Shown: in pieces, positions 8,492 to 17,442 of the stretch
How the letters are laid out: the number at the start of each line of letters is the position of its first letter
Numbering within the stretch: the first letter of the stretch is position 1
DNA from: Mycobacterium deserti
GTDB lineage: Bacteria; Actinomycetota; Actinomycetes; Mycobacteriales; Mycobacteriaceae
Length of the DNA stretch: 64,000 nucleotides
Direction: 5' to 3'
NCBI RefSeq assembly: GCF_025345615.1
Contig: NZ_JAODWD010000002.1
Coordinates: forward strand, 434,001 to 498,000
Translations under genes and position numbers: made by a program
Notes under the pieces: generated by a model
What the model saw: the letters and a program-made list of their open reading frames with translations, nothing else
Database searches by the model: none
Told to the model about the DNA's origin: nothing

Positions 8492-9332
8492 AGGCCCGTC
8501 TCCAGGTCAGCAGCCGGGCCTCCAGGAAGCGGACGGTCAGGATCGACAGCAGGCCGAGCCCGGCGTAGACGGCGATCAGCACGAAGACCACGTCGACTTG
8601 GAAGTACTCTCGCGCGTCGGTCATCATCCGGCCGAGGCCCTTCTTGGCGTTGATGGTCTCGGCGAAGATGAGCGCCAGCCACGACGCGGTGAGCCCGAGT
8701 CGCAGGCCAACCAGGAAGCCGGGCAACGAGCCGGGGACGATGACCCGGTAGATCAGCTCGGTGCGCCCGGCACCGAACGATCGGGCGGCCTCGACCAGGC
8801 CGGCGTCGACGCTGCGGATCGCGCTGAAGGTGTTGATGTAGATCGACACCGCCACTGCGATGGTGATGAGGGTGATCTTGGGTACTTCGCTGATGCCGAA
8901 CCACACGATCAGCAGCGGAACCAGGGCGAAGTTCGGAATCGCGTTCAGTACCTCCATGTTCGCGTCGACGAAGTTCTCGCCGACCCGGGACAGTCCTGCG
9001 ATCAGCGCGAGACCCAACCCCAGGGCGATGCCGATGCCCAGCCCGTAGCCCACCCGCAGCAGGCTGGTCGACAGATGTTCCTGCAGCGACCCGTCGGCGA
9101 CGAGCTGGTACCCAGCGCGCACAACCCGGGTCGGTGGGGGCACCGTACGGTCGTCGAACGCGCCCGTCGTCGAGAGAATCTGCCACAGCCCGACGAGTAG
9201 TACCGGGCCGAGCAGGCGCTGCAGTTGACGCGGGACGCGCTGGCTGCGCAGTCCTTTGCCAGGCGCCGACCTCGGGTCGACAAGCCTGGCATTCGCGTCC
9301 GCGGCGGGTGGCCGCGAGATGACGATGGCCAT
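8478..9332 (-). CDS. ABC-transporter permease, SsuC-like
   Basis: Inner-membrane channel of the importer. The protein has about six transmembrane helices, and the cytoplasmic loop that docks the ATPase contains EAARSFGAGRTELIYRVIVPGSLPGFL, the EAA motif of binding-protein-dependent permeases. An in-frame GTG at 9356 exists, but ATG at 9332 (284 residues) is preferred. It begins 1 nt after the stop of the upstream dioxygenase gene, as expected in a tight operon, while the longer form would overlap that gene by 23 bp. Confidence 0.9.
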   Translation of the reverse strand: MAIVISRPPAADANARLVDPRSAPGKGLRSQRVPRQLQRLLGPVLLVGLWQILSTTGAFDDRTVPPPTRVVRAGYQLVADGSLQEHLSTSLLRVGYGLGIGIALGLGLALIAGLSRVGENFVDANMEVLNAIPNFALVPLLIVWFGISEVPKITLITIAVAVSIYINTFSAIRSVDAGLVEAARSFGAGRTELIYRVIVPGSLPGFLVGLRLGLTASWLALIFAETINAKKGLGRMMTDAREYFQVDVVFVLIAVYAGLGLLSILTVRFLEARLLTWRRAYDGD

Positions 9333-9333
9333 G

Positions 9334-10272
9334 TCAGGCAGCCCCGAAGAAATCACCTGAAATCAATTGCGACAAAATGCCTTTCGGTCCCACCGGGATA
9401 TCGCCGACCAGCGTGATCCGGTGGAGCACGCGATCGCCCTCGACGTGCTCGAAGTCGCGAGGGGCTAGGTGCAGGGCGGCCCGGTTGTCCCAGAAAGCCA
9501 CGCTTCCCGGCTCCCACTTGAACCGCACGGAGTACTCCGGCCGGGCGATCTGCTCGAACAAGAGGTCGAGCACGTGCCGGCTCTCGCGCGGCGACAGGTC
9601 GACTATTTCACGGGTGAAGGACGGGTTGACATAGACCACCCGTTCCTCGGTCTCGGGATGGACCCGCACCACGGGGTGGATGGACGCCAGCGGATTGCTG
9701 CGGACGTGGTCGCCGATCTTCTCGGAGCTGCGGTCGGCGGAAAACGTTGCCCCGAAGCGGTGTTCAGCCCGGAGTTCGTCGATGAACTCACGCACCGCAG
9801 GTGCGAGTCCCTGATACACCGCGGCGACGTTGACGAACTGGGTGTCACCGCCGTAGGGCGGTACCGTCTCGGCGCGCAGGATCGAGTGGGACGGTGGATT
9901 GATCAGCGGTGTGACGTCGGCGTGCCACTGGGGTCCGTTGGGGCTCTGCTTCTTGCGGTACTTCGTGCCGTACCGGTGATCATAGGCGGCCGGTGAGACG
10001 GTGTGGATCTGCGGGAATTCCGGTGGGGCGGAATCACCTTCGTATGGGTGCCCGGGCGTCACATCGCCGAACTGCGTACCGAAGGCGATGTGGGCGGCGT
10101 GGTCGAGCGTCTGGTCGCGGAAGAACACGACCTTCCATTGATGCAGCGCGTCGCGAATGCCGGCCACCTCGGCGGGCGAAAGAGGCGACGACAGGTCGAC
10201 TCCGGTGATCAGCGCGCCGGTATAACCCGACAGCGGCGTCACCTGTAGACGGGTCTCTGTAACTGCGGTCAT
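9334..10272 (-). CDS. TauD/TfdA-family dioxygenase, first gene of the operon
   Basis: This is a second Fe(II)/2-oxoglutarate dioxygenase of the sulfonate/sulfate-ester family, 312 residues. Iron ligands are H117-x-D119 (QWHADV) and the distal histidine in FWDNRAALH. It is similar throughout to the gene at 5731 (shared WKVVFFRDQ, ILRAE-PPYGGDTQ and RPEYxVRFKWE blocks), so the two are paralogues, perhaps with different substrates. The ATG at 10272 is chosen because GAGGGAG lies 7 nt upstream; a TTG two codons earlier is possible. It heads the operon 9334-ssuC-ssuB-binding protein-5731. Confidence 0.9.
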   Translation of the reverse strand: MTAVTETRLQVTPLSGYTGALITGVDLSSPLSPAEVAGIRDALHQWKVVFFRDQTLDHAAHIAFGTQFGDVTPGHPYEGDSAPPEFPQIHTVSPAAYDHRYGTKYRKKQSPNGPQWHADVTPLINPPSHSILRAETVPPYGGDTQFVNVAAVYQGLAPAVREFIDELRAEHRFGATFSADRSSEKIGDHVRSNPLASIHPVVRVHPETEERVVYVNPSFTREIVDLSPRESRHVLDLLFEQIARPEYSVRFKWEPGSVAFWDNRAALHLAPRDFEHVEGDRVLHRITLVGDIPVGPKGILSQLISGDFFGAA

Positions 10273-10367
10273 GCACAAGCTCCCTCGAAAGCGACTGCGA
10301 TATCGACGCTTCGACGCTAACGAGATGCCGTGCGGCTGGAACCGGTTGAAATCGGCGTGAAATGAAC

Positions 10368-11054
10368 TCAGGACTTCGTCGCGGCATGCAGCGCGACGAT
10401 GCCGCCGGAGAGGTTACGCCACCGCACAGCTTGCCAACCGGCATCAGCAATCCGGTGAGCCAGCGACGGTTGATCCGGCCACGCCCGGATCGACTCGGCG
10501 AGATAGACGTAGGCATCGGGATTGGATGCCACCGTTCGAGCGATCCGCGGCAGCGCCCGCATCACATATTCCTTGTAAGCCGTAGCGAACAACCGGTTCG
10601 CCGGCGTGGAGAACTCGCACACCACCAGCCGCCCGCCTGGCCGGGTGACACGCGCCATCTCACGCAGGCCCGCGACGTGGTCGACGACATTGCGCAGGCC
10701 GAAGCTGATCGTCACCGCGTCGAACACCCCGTCGTCGAACGGCAACCGCGTCGCGTCCGCGCCGACCTTCGGCACGTCGCGTTGGGCACCGGCGGCCAGC
10801 ATCCCGACCGAGAAGTCCGCGGCGACGCACCACGCCCCTGACTCGGCGAGTTGCACGGTTGACACCGCGGTGCCCGCTGCCAGGTCGAGCACCTTGTCTC
10901 CCGGCCCGACACGCAGCGCGTTGCGCGTCTCGCGCCGCCAGAACCTGTCTTGTCCGAGCGACAGCACGGTGTTCGTCAAGTCGTAGCGGCGCGCCACGGC
11001 GTCGAACATCGACGCGACCTCGTGCGGATCTTTTTCCAGCGTCGCGCGGCTCAT
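10368..11054 (-). CDS. menG: demethylmenaquinone methyltransferase
   Basis: MenG (UbiE family) uses S-adenosylmethionine to methylate demethylmenaquinone, the last step of menaquinone synthesis. The 228-residue protein has [12 protein letters not shown] and the SAM-binding motif DLAAGTA, followed by the UbiE signature FGLRNVVDH. The open frame continues far upstream to 11642. The start is taken as ATG at 11054 because the conserved family N-terminus ([14 protein letters not shown]) begins there and upstream sequence is shadow of the opposite SDR gene. It corresponds to Rv0558. In M. tuberculosis it directly follows the mannosyltransferase gene; here an SDR is inserted between them. Confidence 0.93.
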   Translation of the reverse strand: MSRATLEKDPHEVASMFDAVARRYDLTNTVLSLGQDRFWRRETRNALRVGPGDKVLDLAAGTAVSTVQLAESGAWCVAADFSVGMLAAGAQRDVPKVGADATRLPFDDGVFDAVTISFGLRNVVDHVAGLREMARVTRPGGRLVVCEFSTPANRLFATAYKEYVMRALPRIARTVASNPDAYVYLAESIRAWPDQPSLAHRIADAGWQAVRWRNLSGGIVALHAATKS

Positions 11055-11123
11055 GCGACCCACGGTAGCTGTGAAGTTGCTTGAGGCGGGAATGGGGAGC
11101 CGTCCCTCGGGCATTCTGCGGAT

Positions 11124-11948
11124 ATGAGCAAAAGAGTTTGGTTCATCACCGGAACATCGCGTGGCTTCGGACGTGAGTGGACGATCGCCGCGCTGAATCG
11201 CGGCGACAAGGTAGCGGCCACGGCGCGCGACGTGTCGAGACTGGACGACCTGGCGTCCGAGTACGGCGACGCGCTGCTGCCGATTCAGCTCGACGTCACC
11301 GACCGCGACGCCGATTTCGCGGCGGTCAAACGAGCCCACGAGCACTTCGGGCGGCTCGACGTCGTCGTCAACAACGCCGGCTACGGGCATTTCGGCTTCA
11401 TCGAGGAACTGACCGAACAGGAGGCCCGCGCCCAGATCGAGACCAACGTCTTCGGCGCGCTGTGGGTGACGCAGGCGGCGCTGCCGTACCTGCGGGCTCA
11501 GCGCAGCGGGCACATAATCCAGGTGTCGTCGATCGGCGGCATCACCGCGTTCCAGAACGTCGGCATCTACCACGCGTCGAAGTGGGCGCTCGAGGGGTTC
11601 TCGCAGGCGCTGGCGCAGGAGGTCGCGCCGTTCGGAGTGCACGTGACGCTGGTCGAGCCGGGCGGGTTCGCCACCGACTGGGCGGGTTCGTCGTCAAAGC
11701 GGTCCACGCCGCTGCCGGACTACCGCGAGGTGCATGAGGAGGCCGAGCGGATTCGAAGCCAGCGAGTCTCGAAGCCGGGCGATCCGCAGGCGTCAGCGCG
11801 GGCGCTACTGAAGGTCGTCGATGCCGAGAAGCCGCCCCTGCGGGTGTTTTTCGGTGAACTGCCGCTGCAGCTGGCCAAGGCGGACTACGAGAACCGACTC
11901 AAGACCTGGGAGGAGTGGCAGCCGGTCGCGGTCGAGGCGCAGGGCTGA
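11124..11948 (+). CDS. short-chain dehydrogenase/reductase
   Basis: The protein is a classical SDR of 274 residues: coenzyme loop TGTSRGFG (9-16), NNAG (83-86), catalytic serine near 135, and Y149-x3-K153 (YHASK). Arginine/threonine choices around ATARD (residue 32-36) suggest NADP(H). The substrate is unknown. It sits on the opposite strand between menG and the mannosyltransferase gene and appears to be an insertion into that otherwise conserved neighbourhood, so a role in menaquinone metabolism should not be assumed. CATTCT six bases before the ATG could be a weak -10 of a leaderless promoter. Confidence 0.85.
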   Translation: MSKRVWFITGTSRGFGREWTIAALNRGDKVAATARDVSRLDDLASEYGDALLPIQLDVTDRDADFAAVKRAHEHFGRLDVVVNNAGYGHFGFIEELTEQEARAQIETNVFGALWVTQAALPYLRAQRSGHIIQVSSIGGITAFQNVGIYHASKWALEGFSQALAQEVAPFGVHVTLVEPGGFATDWAGSSSKRSTPLPDYREVHEEAERIRSQRVSKPGDPQASARALLKVVDAEKPPLRVFFGELPLQLAKADYENRLKTWEEWQPVAVEAQG

Positions 11949-11949
11949 T

Positions 11950-11979
11950 CCGCCAGCGAGTGACTAGCCCGCTAGGCGG
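11950..11979. terminator. possible bidirectional terminator hairpin
   Basis: CCGCCAGCG (11950-11958) pairs with CGCTAGGCGG (11970-11979) with one bulged base, in the gap between the convergent SDR and mannosyltransferase genes. No U-run follows, as is common for mycobacterial terminators. The right arm enters the last codons of the mannosyltransferase gene. Confidence 0.45.
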
Positions 11980-13099
11980 CCTTGAGGCGGCGGCGGCCGA
12001 TGACGTCTTCGTAGTGACCCAGTAGCTCGTCACAGATCGCCGGCCACGTGCGGTTGAGCACGCTGCGGCGCGCGGCAACCGAATAGCGCTGACGTTCGGT
12101 GAGCAGATGCTCGACGGACTCGGCCAGCCTGCCTTCGAATTCGTCGACCGGCAGCAGCAGCCCGGTGCGGTACGGAACGACGAGATCGCGCGGCCCGCCC
12201 GCGTTGGGCGCCACCACCGGCAGTCCCGACGCCATCGCTTCCTGCACGGCCTGGCAGAACGTCTCGTGCTCGCCCGGGTGCACGAAGGCGTCCATGCTGG
12301 CGTACGCCGCGGCGAGCTCCCGGCCGTACAGTGCGCCGACGAAAGTGGCTCTCGGCATCAGAGTTTCGAGCTTCTGGCGGTCGACGCCGTCTCCGACGAC
12401 GACCACCTGGAGATCGTCGCGGCCGGCGAGGGTGGCCAACCGCTCGACGTGCTTCTCCGGCGCCAGCCGGCCGACGAAGCCGACGATCGGCTTGCCCTCG
12501 GGCGACCACTGCCTGCGCAGGTGCTCGTCGCGTGCCGAGGGCGCGAACCCGGTGATGTCGACGCCGCGAGCCCACTTGTGCACGCGCGGAACGCGATGCG
12601 CTTCAAGGTTTTCGATCGCGGCAGTCGACGGCGCCAGCGTCCGGTCGGCGCGGCTGTGCAGGTGCCGTGTCCACGCCCAGGCCGCGCGGGAGGCGAATCC
12701 GACGCCGTAGCTCTCGGCGAAACCCGCGACATCCGTTTGGAACACCGCGACTGTCGGCACGCCGAGGTGGCGGGCGGCGTGCAGCCCGCCGTAACCGAGC
12801 AGCGCAGGCGACGCCAAATGCACGACGTCCGGGTCGAATCCGCGCAGGACGCTCACCATCCGCGGACGCGGCACTCCCAACGGCAGTGAGGTCACCTTGG
12901 GAAACATCTTCGACGGGACCCGATGCACCCGGATGCCGTCATGGACCTTGTCGGCCGAAGGCTCACCACGCGGTGTGTCAGGGGCAATGACGAGAGCCTC
13001 GTGTCCGATGCGGCGCAGATGCTCGAGCACCCGCAGCACCGAGTTGGTGACGCCGTTGACATTCGGAAGGAACGACTCTGCGACGATTGCAACGCGCAC
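11972..13099 (-). CDS. mgtA: GDP-mannose-dependent alpha-mannosyltransferase (MgtA/PimB-like, GT4)
   Basis: This is a GT-B fold GT4 glycosyltransferase of 375 residues. It has the sugar-nucleotide motif [15 protein letters not shown] in the middle and the EX7E motif ETFCQAVQE near the C-terminus. The corresponding M. tuberculosis gene (Rv0557, first called pimB, later mgtA) mannosylates a glucuronosyl-diacylglycerol acceptor and affects lipomannan-type lipids. The assignment rests on family features and on position between the menG and Rv0556-like genes. The start is GTG at 13099. The enzyme should act at the inner face of the plasma membrane. Confidence 0.85.
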   Translation of the reverse strand: MRVAIVAESFLPNVNGVTNSVLRVLEHLRRIGHEALVIAPDTPRGEPSADKVHDGIRVHRVPSKMFPKVTSLPLGVPRPRMVSVLRGFDPDVVHLASPALLGYGGLHAARHLGVPTVAVFQTDVAGFAESYGVGFASRAAWAWTRHLHSRADRTLAPSTAAIENLEAHRVPRVHKWARGVDITGFAPSARDEHLRRQWSPEGKPIVGFVGRLAPEKHVERLATLAGRDDLQVVVVGDGVDRQKLETLMPRATFVGALYGRELAAAYASMDAFVHPGEHETFCQAVQEAMASGLPVVAPNAGGPRDLVVPYRTGLLLPVDEFEGRLAESVEHLLTERQRYSVAARRSVLNRTWPAICDELLGHYEDVIGRRRLKAA

Positions 13100-13234
13100 G
13101 CCCAGATCGTCTCAGCGGCGGCTGTCGGCAAGGTTGCCCGCGGGAATACGACACGCAAAAAGCTGGTGCCGATGATCCGGTGCAGCACACCCGCCGCGTG
13201 AAGTAATCTGCGCACCAGAGAGGGGCGGTTCGAC

Positions 13235-13903
13235 ATGCGCATTCGGGCGATCGTGCTGGTGGCGCTCGGCGTTCTGCTGGCCGTTGTCGGCTGCTCGAAA
13301 CAGGTTACGGGCGCCGCCGTCGAGGACCCCAGCCAACCGCCGCTGGCATTGAGCGAGGACGGCTTCGGCATCGCCGCAGGCTTCGACGACGCCCCGGTGC
13401 GGATCGAGATCTTCACCGAACCGCAGTGCACGCACTGCGCGGATCTGCAGGCCGACTTCGGCGACCAACTCGCCTACTACATTCGCGTCGGCCAGTTGAA
13501 GGTGACCTACCGTCCGCTGACGTTCCTCGACACGAGCGCCGACGGCCACTCCGCGAAGGTGGCCAACGCGATGTTCCTGTCCGCCGGGGGCGACGCGACC
13601 GGTGCGCAGTTTCAGCGGTTCGTTCAGGACCTGTGGGAGCATCAAGAGCCCTACGGGCCGGGACCGAGTGATCAGGAGATGGCTGACATGGCCATGTCGG
13701 CCGGTATGTCCTCCGACGTCGCCACGCGTATCGCGGGCGGCGAGTCGGCGGTCAACATCGCCGACATGGACGACGCGAACTTCCAGTACCTCATGGAGAT
13801 CGACACTTTGGACACCGGCACGCCAACGGTTTACGACCCGGTGACCGACGAGAAGCTCGACATCTACGACAACGACTGGCTGATCAAGCTCATCCAGTCC
13901 TGA
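13235..13903 (+). CDS. DsbA-like thioredoxin-fold lipoprotein
   Basis: The protein (222 residues) has a lipoprotein signal peptide with Cys20 as the lipid anchor, then a thioredoxin-like domain. The active site is C65-T-H-C68 in FTEPQCTHC, and the cis-proline loop is GTPTVYD near the C-terminus. These features indicate an extracytoplasmic disulfide oxidoreductase, either oxidising folding proteins or reducing specific targets. A purine-rich site (GAGAGGGG) precedes the ATG. The last 14 bp overlap the 3' end of the opposing membrane-protein gene at 13890. The partner is unknown. Confidence 0.83.
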   Translation: MRIRAIVLVALGVLLAVVGCSKQVTGAAVEDPSQPPLALSEDGFGIAAGFDDAPVRIEIFTEPQCTHCADLQADFGDQLAYYIRVGQLKVTYRPLTFLDTSADGHSAKVANAMFLSAGGDATGAQFQRFVQDLWEHQEPYGPGPSDQEMADMAMSAGMSSDVATRIAGGESAVNIADMDDANFQYLMEIDTLDTGTPTVYDPVTDEKLDIYDNDWLIKLIQS

Positions 13904-14483
13904 CGCGACGGCGTTCGAGATAGCCGACACCCAGCAGTGCGGCGACGGCGATCAGCCAGCCGACCACCGCGATCGACCCGGCCGGGATGATCGCCAGTGA
14001 CGCGTCACGGTCCTGCACCCGCACGAGATCCGGGTTGTTCGTGTCGTATTCGACGTATATGCGCATGCCCGCTTCGAGTTCGGACGGATACAACACGCCC
14101 AACTCCGGGCGGTAGGTCACCCGGTCGGGGGTGACGAACTCGATCGTCGACCGCCGCGGCCCGGCGTTGAGAACCTCGGCGGCGGCGACGCCCATATGGC
14201 GTTCGATCTGACGGTCGTTACGCCACGCGCCCATCACCATCAACGCCGACTGCAGCGTCACCAGGCACGCGGCGATCACGATACCGATCCGGATGCGACG
14301 AAAGATCTTCTGCGAACGCGTTTCCTGCGGGTCGCGCGACAGTCGCGGAATCAGCTTGCGGCCGAACGCAGATACTCCGTTGACCATTGCCGTCGCCGTC
14401 ACGGCCACCGACTTGTTCGCTCGGCTCACACCTGCCGACTTGTTCGCTCCGCTCACACCTGCCGACTTGTTCGCTCGGCTCAC
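13890..14483 (-). CDS. membrane protein (Rv0556-like) with repeat-encoded N-terminus
   Basis: This 197-residue protein has two membrane helices (about residues 67-87 and 160-182) flanking an extracytoplasmic DUF3592-like region with [11 protein letters not shown] and [17 protein letters not shown]. It corresponds to Rv0556, which also follows menD. The annotated GTG at 14483 overlaps the menD stop as GTGA, so translation is coupled. The first 27 or so residues are three copies of a nine-residue unit (SRANKSAGV) coded by a 27-bp DNA repeat, absent from most homologues as I remember them. Translation could also start after the repeat, at the Met preceding [10 protein letters not shown]. Function unknown. 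Confidence 0.78.
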   Translation of the reverse strand: MSRANKSAGVSGANKSAGVSRANKSVAVTATAMVNGVSAFGRKLIPRLSRDPQETRSQKIFRRIRIGIVIAACLVTLQSALMVMGAWRNDRQIERHMGVAAAEVLNAGPRRSTIEFVTPDRVTYRPELGVLYPSELEAGMRIYVEYDTNNPDLVRVQDRDASLAIIPAGSIAVVGWLIAVAALLGVGYLERRRVRTG

Positions 14484-14484
14484 A
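14409..14484. repeat. 27-bp tandem repeat, 2.8 copies, at the menD junction
   Basis: Copies lie at 14409-14435, 14436-14462 and 14463-14484 (partial). Copies 1 and 2 differ at one base (CTCGGCTC versus CTCCGCTC). The unit is a multiple of three and open in the downstream reading frame, and the end of the array contains the overlapping menD TGA and downstream GTG. This is the layout described for mycobacterial MIRU-type minisatellites inserted between co-transcribed genes. The unit itself is shorter than classical MIRUs of 40-100 bp. Confidence 0.9.
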
Positions 14485-16141
14485 GTGCCGCCCTGATCGA
14501 CGCGTGCAGTGCCCGCAGCGACGACCGGTCGGCCTTCACCTCCAGCACGCGCATCCCCTCGTGAGGCTCGTCGAGCGCCGCGCCGAGTTCGCCGACCTCG
14601 ATCTGTCTGCTGTCGACGTGATAGGCCCGGCAGAGCGCGCCCACGTCGACATCGTGCGGGGTACCGAAGATCCGCGACGACACATCGGAGTACCGCGGAT
14701 CACCCTGCTCGAGCAACTCGAAGATGCCGCCGCCGTTGTCGTTGGACACCACGATGGTCAGGTCGCGTGGCACCGGCTCCGTGGGCCCGATCAGCAGTCC
14801 GGAGCTGTCGTGCACAAACGTCAGGTCGCCGAGCAACGCGATGGTCCGGCTCCTGCCGCTGCCACCGCCCGCCCGGTCATGCGCCAGCGCCGCGCCGATG
14901 GCCGTCGACACCGTGCCGTCAATGCCCGCCACACCGCGGTTCGAGCGCACTTTGATGTCCTGCGTGTTCAGCCCGACCAGCGCCGCGTCGCGGACGGGGT
15001 TCGACGCGCCGAGCACCAGCTGGTCGCCCGGCCGGACGGCACCGGCGACTGCGGCCGCCACATGCAATCCGGTGGTCAACGGGTGCGCATCGAGCTGGCT
15101 GCGGACCGCATTGACGGCCCGTTCGTTGACCTCGGCGCAGCGGCGCAGCCAAGCCTCCGACGGCGACCCGGTGGTGATCGCGCGGGTGCCGGTGGCCTGC
15201 GAGTTTCCCGACACGTCGGGCCAGCGCGGGCCAGTGGTCAGCGCGTAGACGGGCACCGACGAGTCGGCGAGCAGGGTCGAGACGGGCCGGTGCAGCGTCG
15301 GGCGCCCGAGCATGATGACCTGCCGCGGGCGGACCAACCGCAACGCGAACGGGTGCAGCGGGTTGGCGGCAGGCGGCGCGGTGGGCTCCGCGACGGTCGG
15401 CAGTTCGGCGAGATTCGGGTGCTCACCCGCGCCGTGGCCCGCGATCACGACGGTGTCCGGGCTCAGGTCGATGTCGAGCGGCTGGTCGAAGGCCACCGGC
15501 GGCGTGTAGGTCCACGGCTTACCGTCGGGACGCCCCTCGGGAGCATAGCGCTCGGCGGGGTCTGCCATATCAGAGACGCCGGGCACCAGCGGCTCACGCA
15601 GCGGGATGTCGAACTGCACGGGCCCGGCGTTCGCGGACCGAGAGCCCTTGGCCGCCACCAGGACTCGACACGTTGCCGAGCGCCACTGCGCGTTGAGCGC
15701 GTCCAGTTTCTCCGGTGCATCCTCGGCGAGGCCGAGGCTGATCGACTCGCGGACCTGGGTGCCGAAGTAGCCGAGCTGCTCGAACGTCTGGTTGGCGCCG
15801 GTGCCGAGCAGCTCGTAGGGCCGGTTGGCCGCCAATACGATCAGCGGCACCCGCGCGTAGTTGGCCTCGACGACCGCGGGTCCGAGGTTGGCCACCGCCG
15901 TGCCCGACGTCATCGCAATACAGACCGGCGCCCGGTCGGCGATGGCCAGCCCGATGGCCAGAAAACCTGCGGTGCGCTCGTCGATGCGGACGTGTAAGCG
16001 CAGGCGCCCGGCCCGGTCGGCGTCATGCAGCGCAAACGCCAGCGGCGCGTTGCGCGAGCCGGGGCACAGCACGACGTCGCGGACACCGCCGCGGATCAAT
16101 TCGTCGACGACCACACGGGCCTGCGCCGTCGAAGGGTTCAC
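14480..16141 (-). CDS. menD: SEPHCHC synthase, first committed menaquinone enzyme
   Basis: MenD is a thiamine-diphosphate enzyme that joins 2-oxoglutarate and isochorismate to form SEPHCHC. The 553-residue protein starts with the family pattern [18 protein letters not shown], contains [10 protein letters not shown] near residue 25, and carries the ThDP motif [13 protein letters not shown] running from residue 438 to NDNGGG around 467. Length agrees with mycobacterial MenD (Rv0555). It is 2 bp downstream of the bpoC gene and overlaps the next gene by 4 bp, forming a bpoC-menD-membrane protein unit. Confidence 0.95.
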   Translation of the reverse strand: MNPSTAQARVVVDELIRGGVRDVVLCPGSRNAPLAFALHDADRAGRLRLHVRIDERTAGFLAIGLAIADRAPVCIAMTSGTAVANLGPAVVEANYARVPLIVLAANRPYELLGTGANQTFEQLGYFGTQVRESISLGLAEDAPEKLDALNAQWRSATCRVLVAAKGSRSANAGPVQFDIPLREPLVPGVSDMADPAERYAPEGRPDGKPWTYTPPVAFDQPLDIDLSPDTVVIAGHGAGEHPNLAELPTVAEPTAPPAANPLHPFALRLVRPRQVIMLGRPTLHRPVSTLLADSSVPVYALTTGPRWPDVSGNSQATGTRAITTGSPSEAWLRRCAEVNERAVNAVRSQLDAHPLTTGLHVAAAVAGAVRPGDQLVLGASNPVRDAALVGLNTQDIKVRSNRGVAGIDGTVSTAIGAALAHDRAGGGSGRSRTIALLGDLTFVHDSSGLLIGPTEPVPRDLTIVVSNDNGGGIFELLEQGDPRYSDVSSRIFGTPHDVDVGALCRAYHVDSRQIEVGELGAALDEPHEGMRVLEVKADRSSLRALHASIRAAL

Positions 16142-16143
16142 CC

Positions 16144-16926
16144 CTACAGACTATCGGCGAAGAATTCGAGCACCGCGGCGTTGACCGCCTGCGGCTGCTC
16201 GATGAAGCCGAGATGGCCCGCGTCAGCGATCTCCAGGTAGCGGCCCCGGGGGATGGCGTCGGCGACCTCGCGGCCGAGGTGTGGCGGCAGCACGACGTCG
16301 TCGGCGAACCCGATGACCAGTGTGGGTGCCGTAATACTTCGGTAAGCCGGCAGCCGATTGCCCTGAGGGCCGACGCCGAGCTGCGTCCGCAGGCCCGGGG
16401 TGACCTTCGTCGGCCACATCATGAACATGTCGATCCAGTCTCGGACCTTGTCGTCGTCGTTCAGCGTCCTGGGCGAGAAGCTCTCCAGCAGACGGATTTT
16501 CGCGTCGTAACTGGGCGGCAATTTGACTCCGGCTTCGGCGAACTCCCATTCCGCGTTGCGGAAGAACTCGCGGGCGCGGTCGGCACGGCCGCGGGTGGCC
16601 ATCAGGACCGCCTTGCTGACCAGCTCCGGCCGGGCGAGCATCAGTTCCTGCGCGATGAACGAACCCATCGACACCCCGACGAGCCGTACCGGCGCGGCAC
16701 CGAGCTTCTCGATCAGCGCGGCGGTGTCGGCAACCATGGTCTCGGTGGTGAAACCGCTGGCCTTCTCGGTGGCGCCGATACCGCGGTTGTCGAACGTGAT
16801 GCAGCGATACCCGGCCCGCTGGAACGCGGGCACCTGATGTAGGTGCCAGGTGCGGCCGGCGCCGCCGCGACCGGCAATGAACAGGACTGCATCACCGCTG
16901 CCGCGGTCGTCGTAGGCCAAATTCAC
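16144..16926 (-). CDS. bpoC: alpha/beta hydrolase BpoC-like, possible SHCHC synthase (MenH)
   Basis: The 260-residue alpha/beta-hydrolase has the nucleophile elbow G-V-S86-M-G, an oxyanion region after GRGG (19-22), and the catalytic histidine in [11 protein letters not shown] near the end. The M. tuberculosis counterpart (Rv0554) carries the name bpoC, a non-heme bromoperoxidase annotation. Its constant place immediately before menD, and the family to which E. coli MenH belongs, make SHCHC synthase (removal of pyruvate from the MenD product) a reasonable inference, not a demonstrated one. Only 2 bp separate it from menD. Confidence 0.85.
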   Translation of the reverse strand: MNLAYDDRGSGDAVLFIAGRGGAGRTWHLHQVPAFQRAGYRCITFDNRGIGATEKASGFTTETMVADTAALIEKLGAAPVRLVGVSMGSFIAQELMLARPELVSKAVLMATRGRADRAREFFRNAEWEFAEAGVKLPPSYDAKIRLLESFSPRTLNDDDKVRDWIDMFMMWPTKVTPGLRTQLGVGPQGNRLPAYRSITAPTLVIGFADDVVLPPHLGREVADAIPRGRYLEIADAGHLGFIEQPQAVNAAVLEFFADSL

Positions 16927-16941
16927 CCGGCCGACGGTACT

Positions 16942-17442
16942 TCAATCAGCTTCGGTGAACGCGACCACCGGTATGCGGCGGTTGCCGGCCATCTGCTCGT
17001 AGGACGCGTAGTTGGGCATGAACTGCTTGGCCAGTTCGAAGAGCCGGTCGCGTTCGGCGCCGGTCATCTCCTCGCCGACGAAGGTGCCCCGGTAGCCGCG
17101 GGACGCCAAGGTGACGCGGGGGTTCGCCTTGACGTTGTGGTACCACGCCGGATGCTTGTCACCGCCGTAGTTCGAGGCGATCACGATCACCCGGCCACCG
17201 TCGGTGAAGTACGTCAGGGGTGTGCTGCGCTGCTTGCCGGTCTTCGCCCCGGTGTGGGTGAGCAGCACCTCCGGTATCACCATCGACATCGACACGTGCC
17301 CGTTGGTCAGCTTGATCACGGCACGGTCGAGGCGCCATCCGTACCGGCGCAAGAAGTCCTGCGCGAGACGGACCCGCGTGAGGCGTGCTCCGGCGGCAAC
17401 GAGCCGTGACGGCGAATCGGGTGAAACCTCGGGAATGCCCAC
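16942..17442 (-). CDS. Ddn-like F420-dependent oxidoreductase (FDOR, DUF385)
   Basis: The 166-residue split-barrel protein has the family core LLTHTGAKTGKQRSTPL and the HPAWYHNVKANPRVTL block seen in Ddn-type FDOR-A enzymes, which use reduced F420 and, for Ddn itself, can reduce menaquinone. The start is taken as GTG at 17442, which has a leaderless -10 seven bases upstream; an open frame extends to 17511. The 5' end overlaps the end of the DJ-1/PfpI gene by 127 bp on the same strand. It lies 15 bp before bpoC, so it may be transcribed with bpoC and menD. Confidence 0.85.
   Translation of the reverse strand: MGIPEVSPDSPSRLVAAGARLTRVRLAQDFLRRYGWRLDRAVIKLTNGHVSMSMVIPEVLLTHTGAKTGKQRSTPLTYFTDGGRVIVIASNYGGDKHPAWYHNVKANPRVTLASRGYRGTFVGEEMTGAERDRLFELAKQFMPNYASYEQMAGNRRIPVVAFTEAD

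Noticed and set aside
14409..14484. CRISPR array
   Set aside because: The units are contiguous without spacers and there are no cas genes; it is a tandem minisatellite.
14387..15997. 536-residue plus-strand open frame opposite menD
   Set aside because: Antisense shadow of menD with no recognisable domain.
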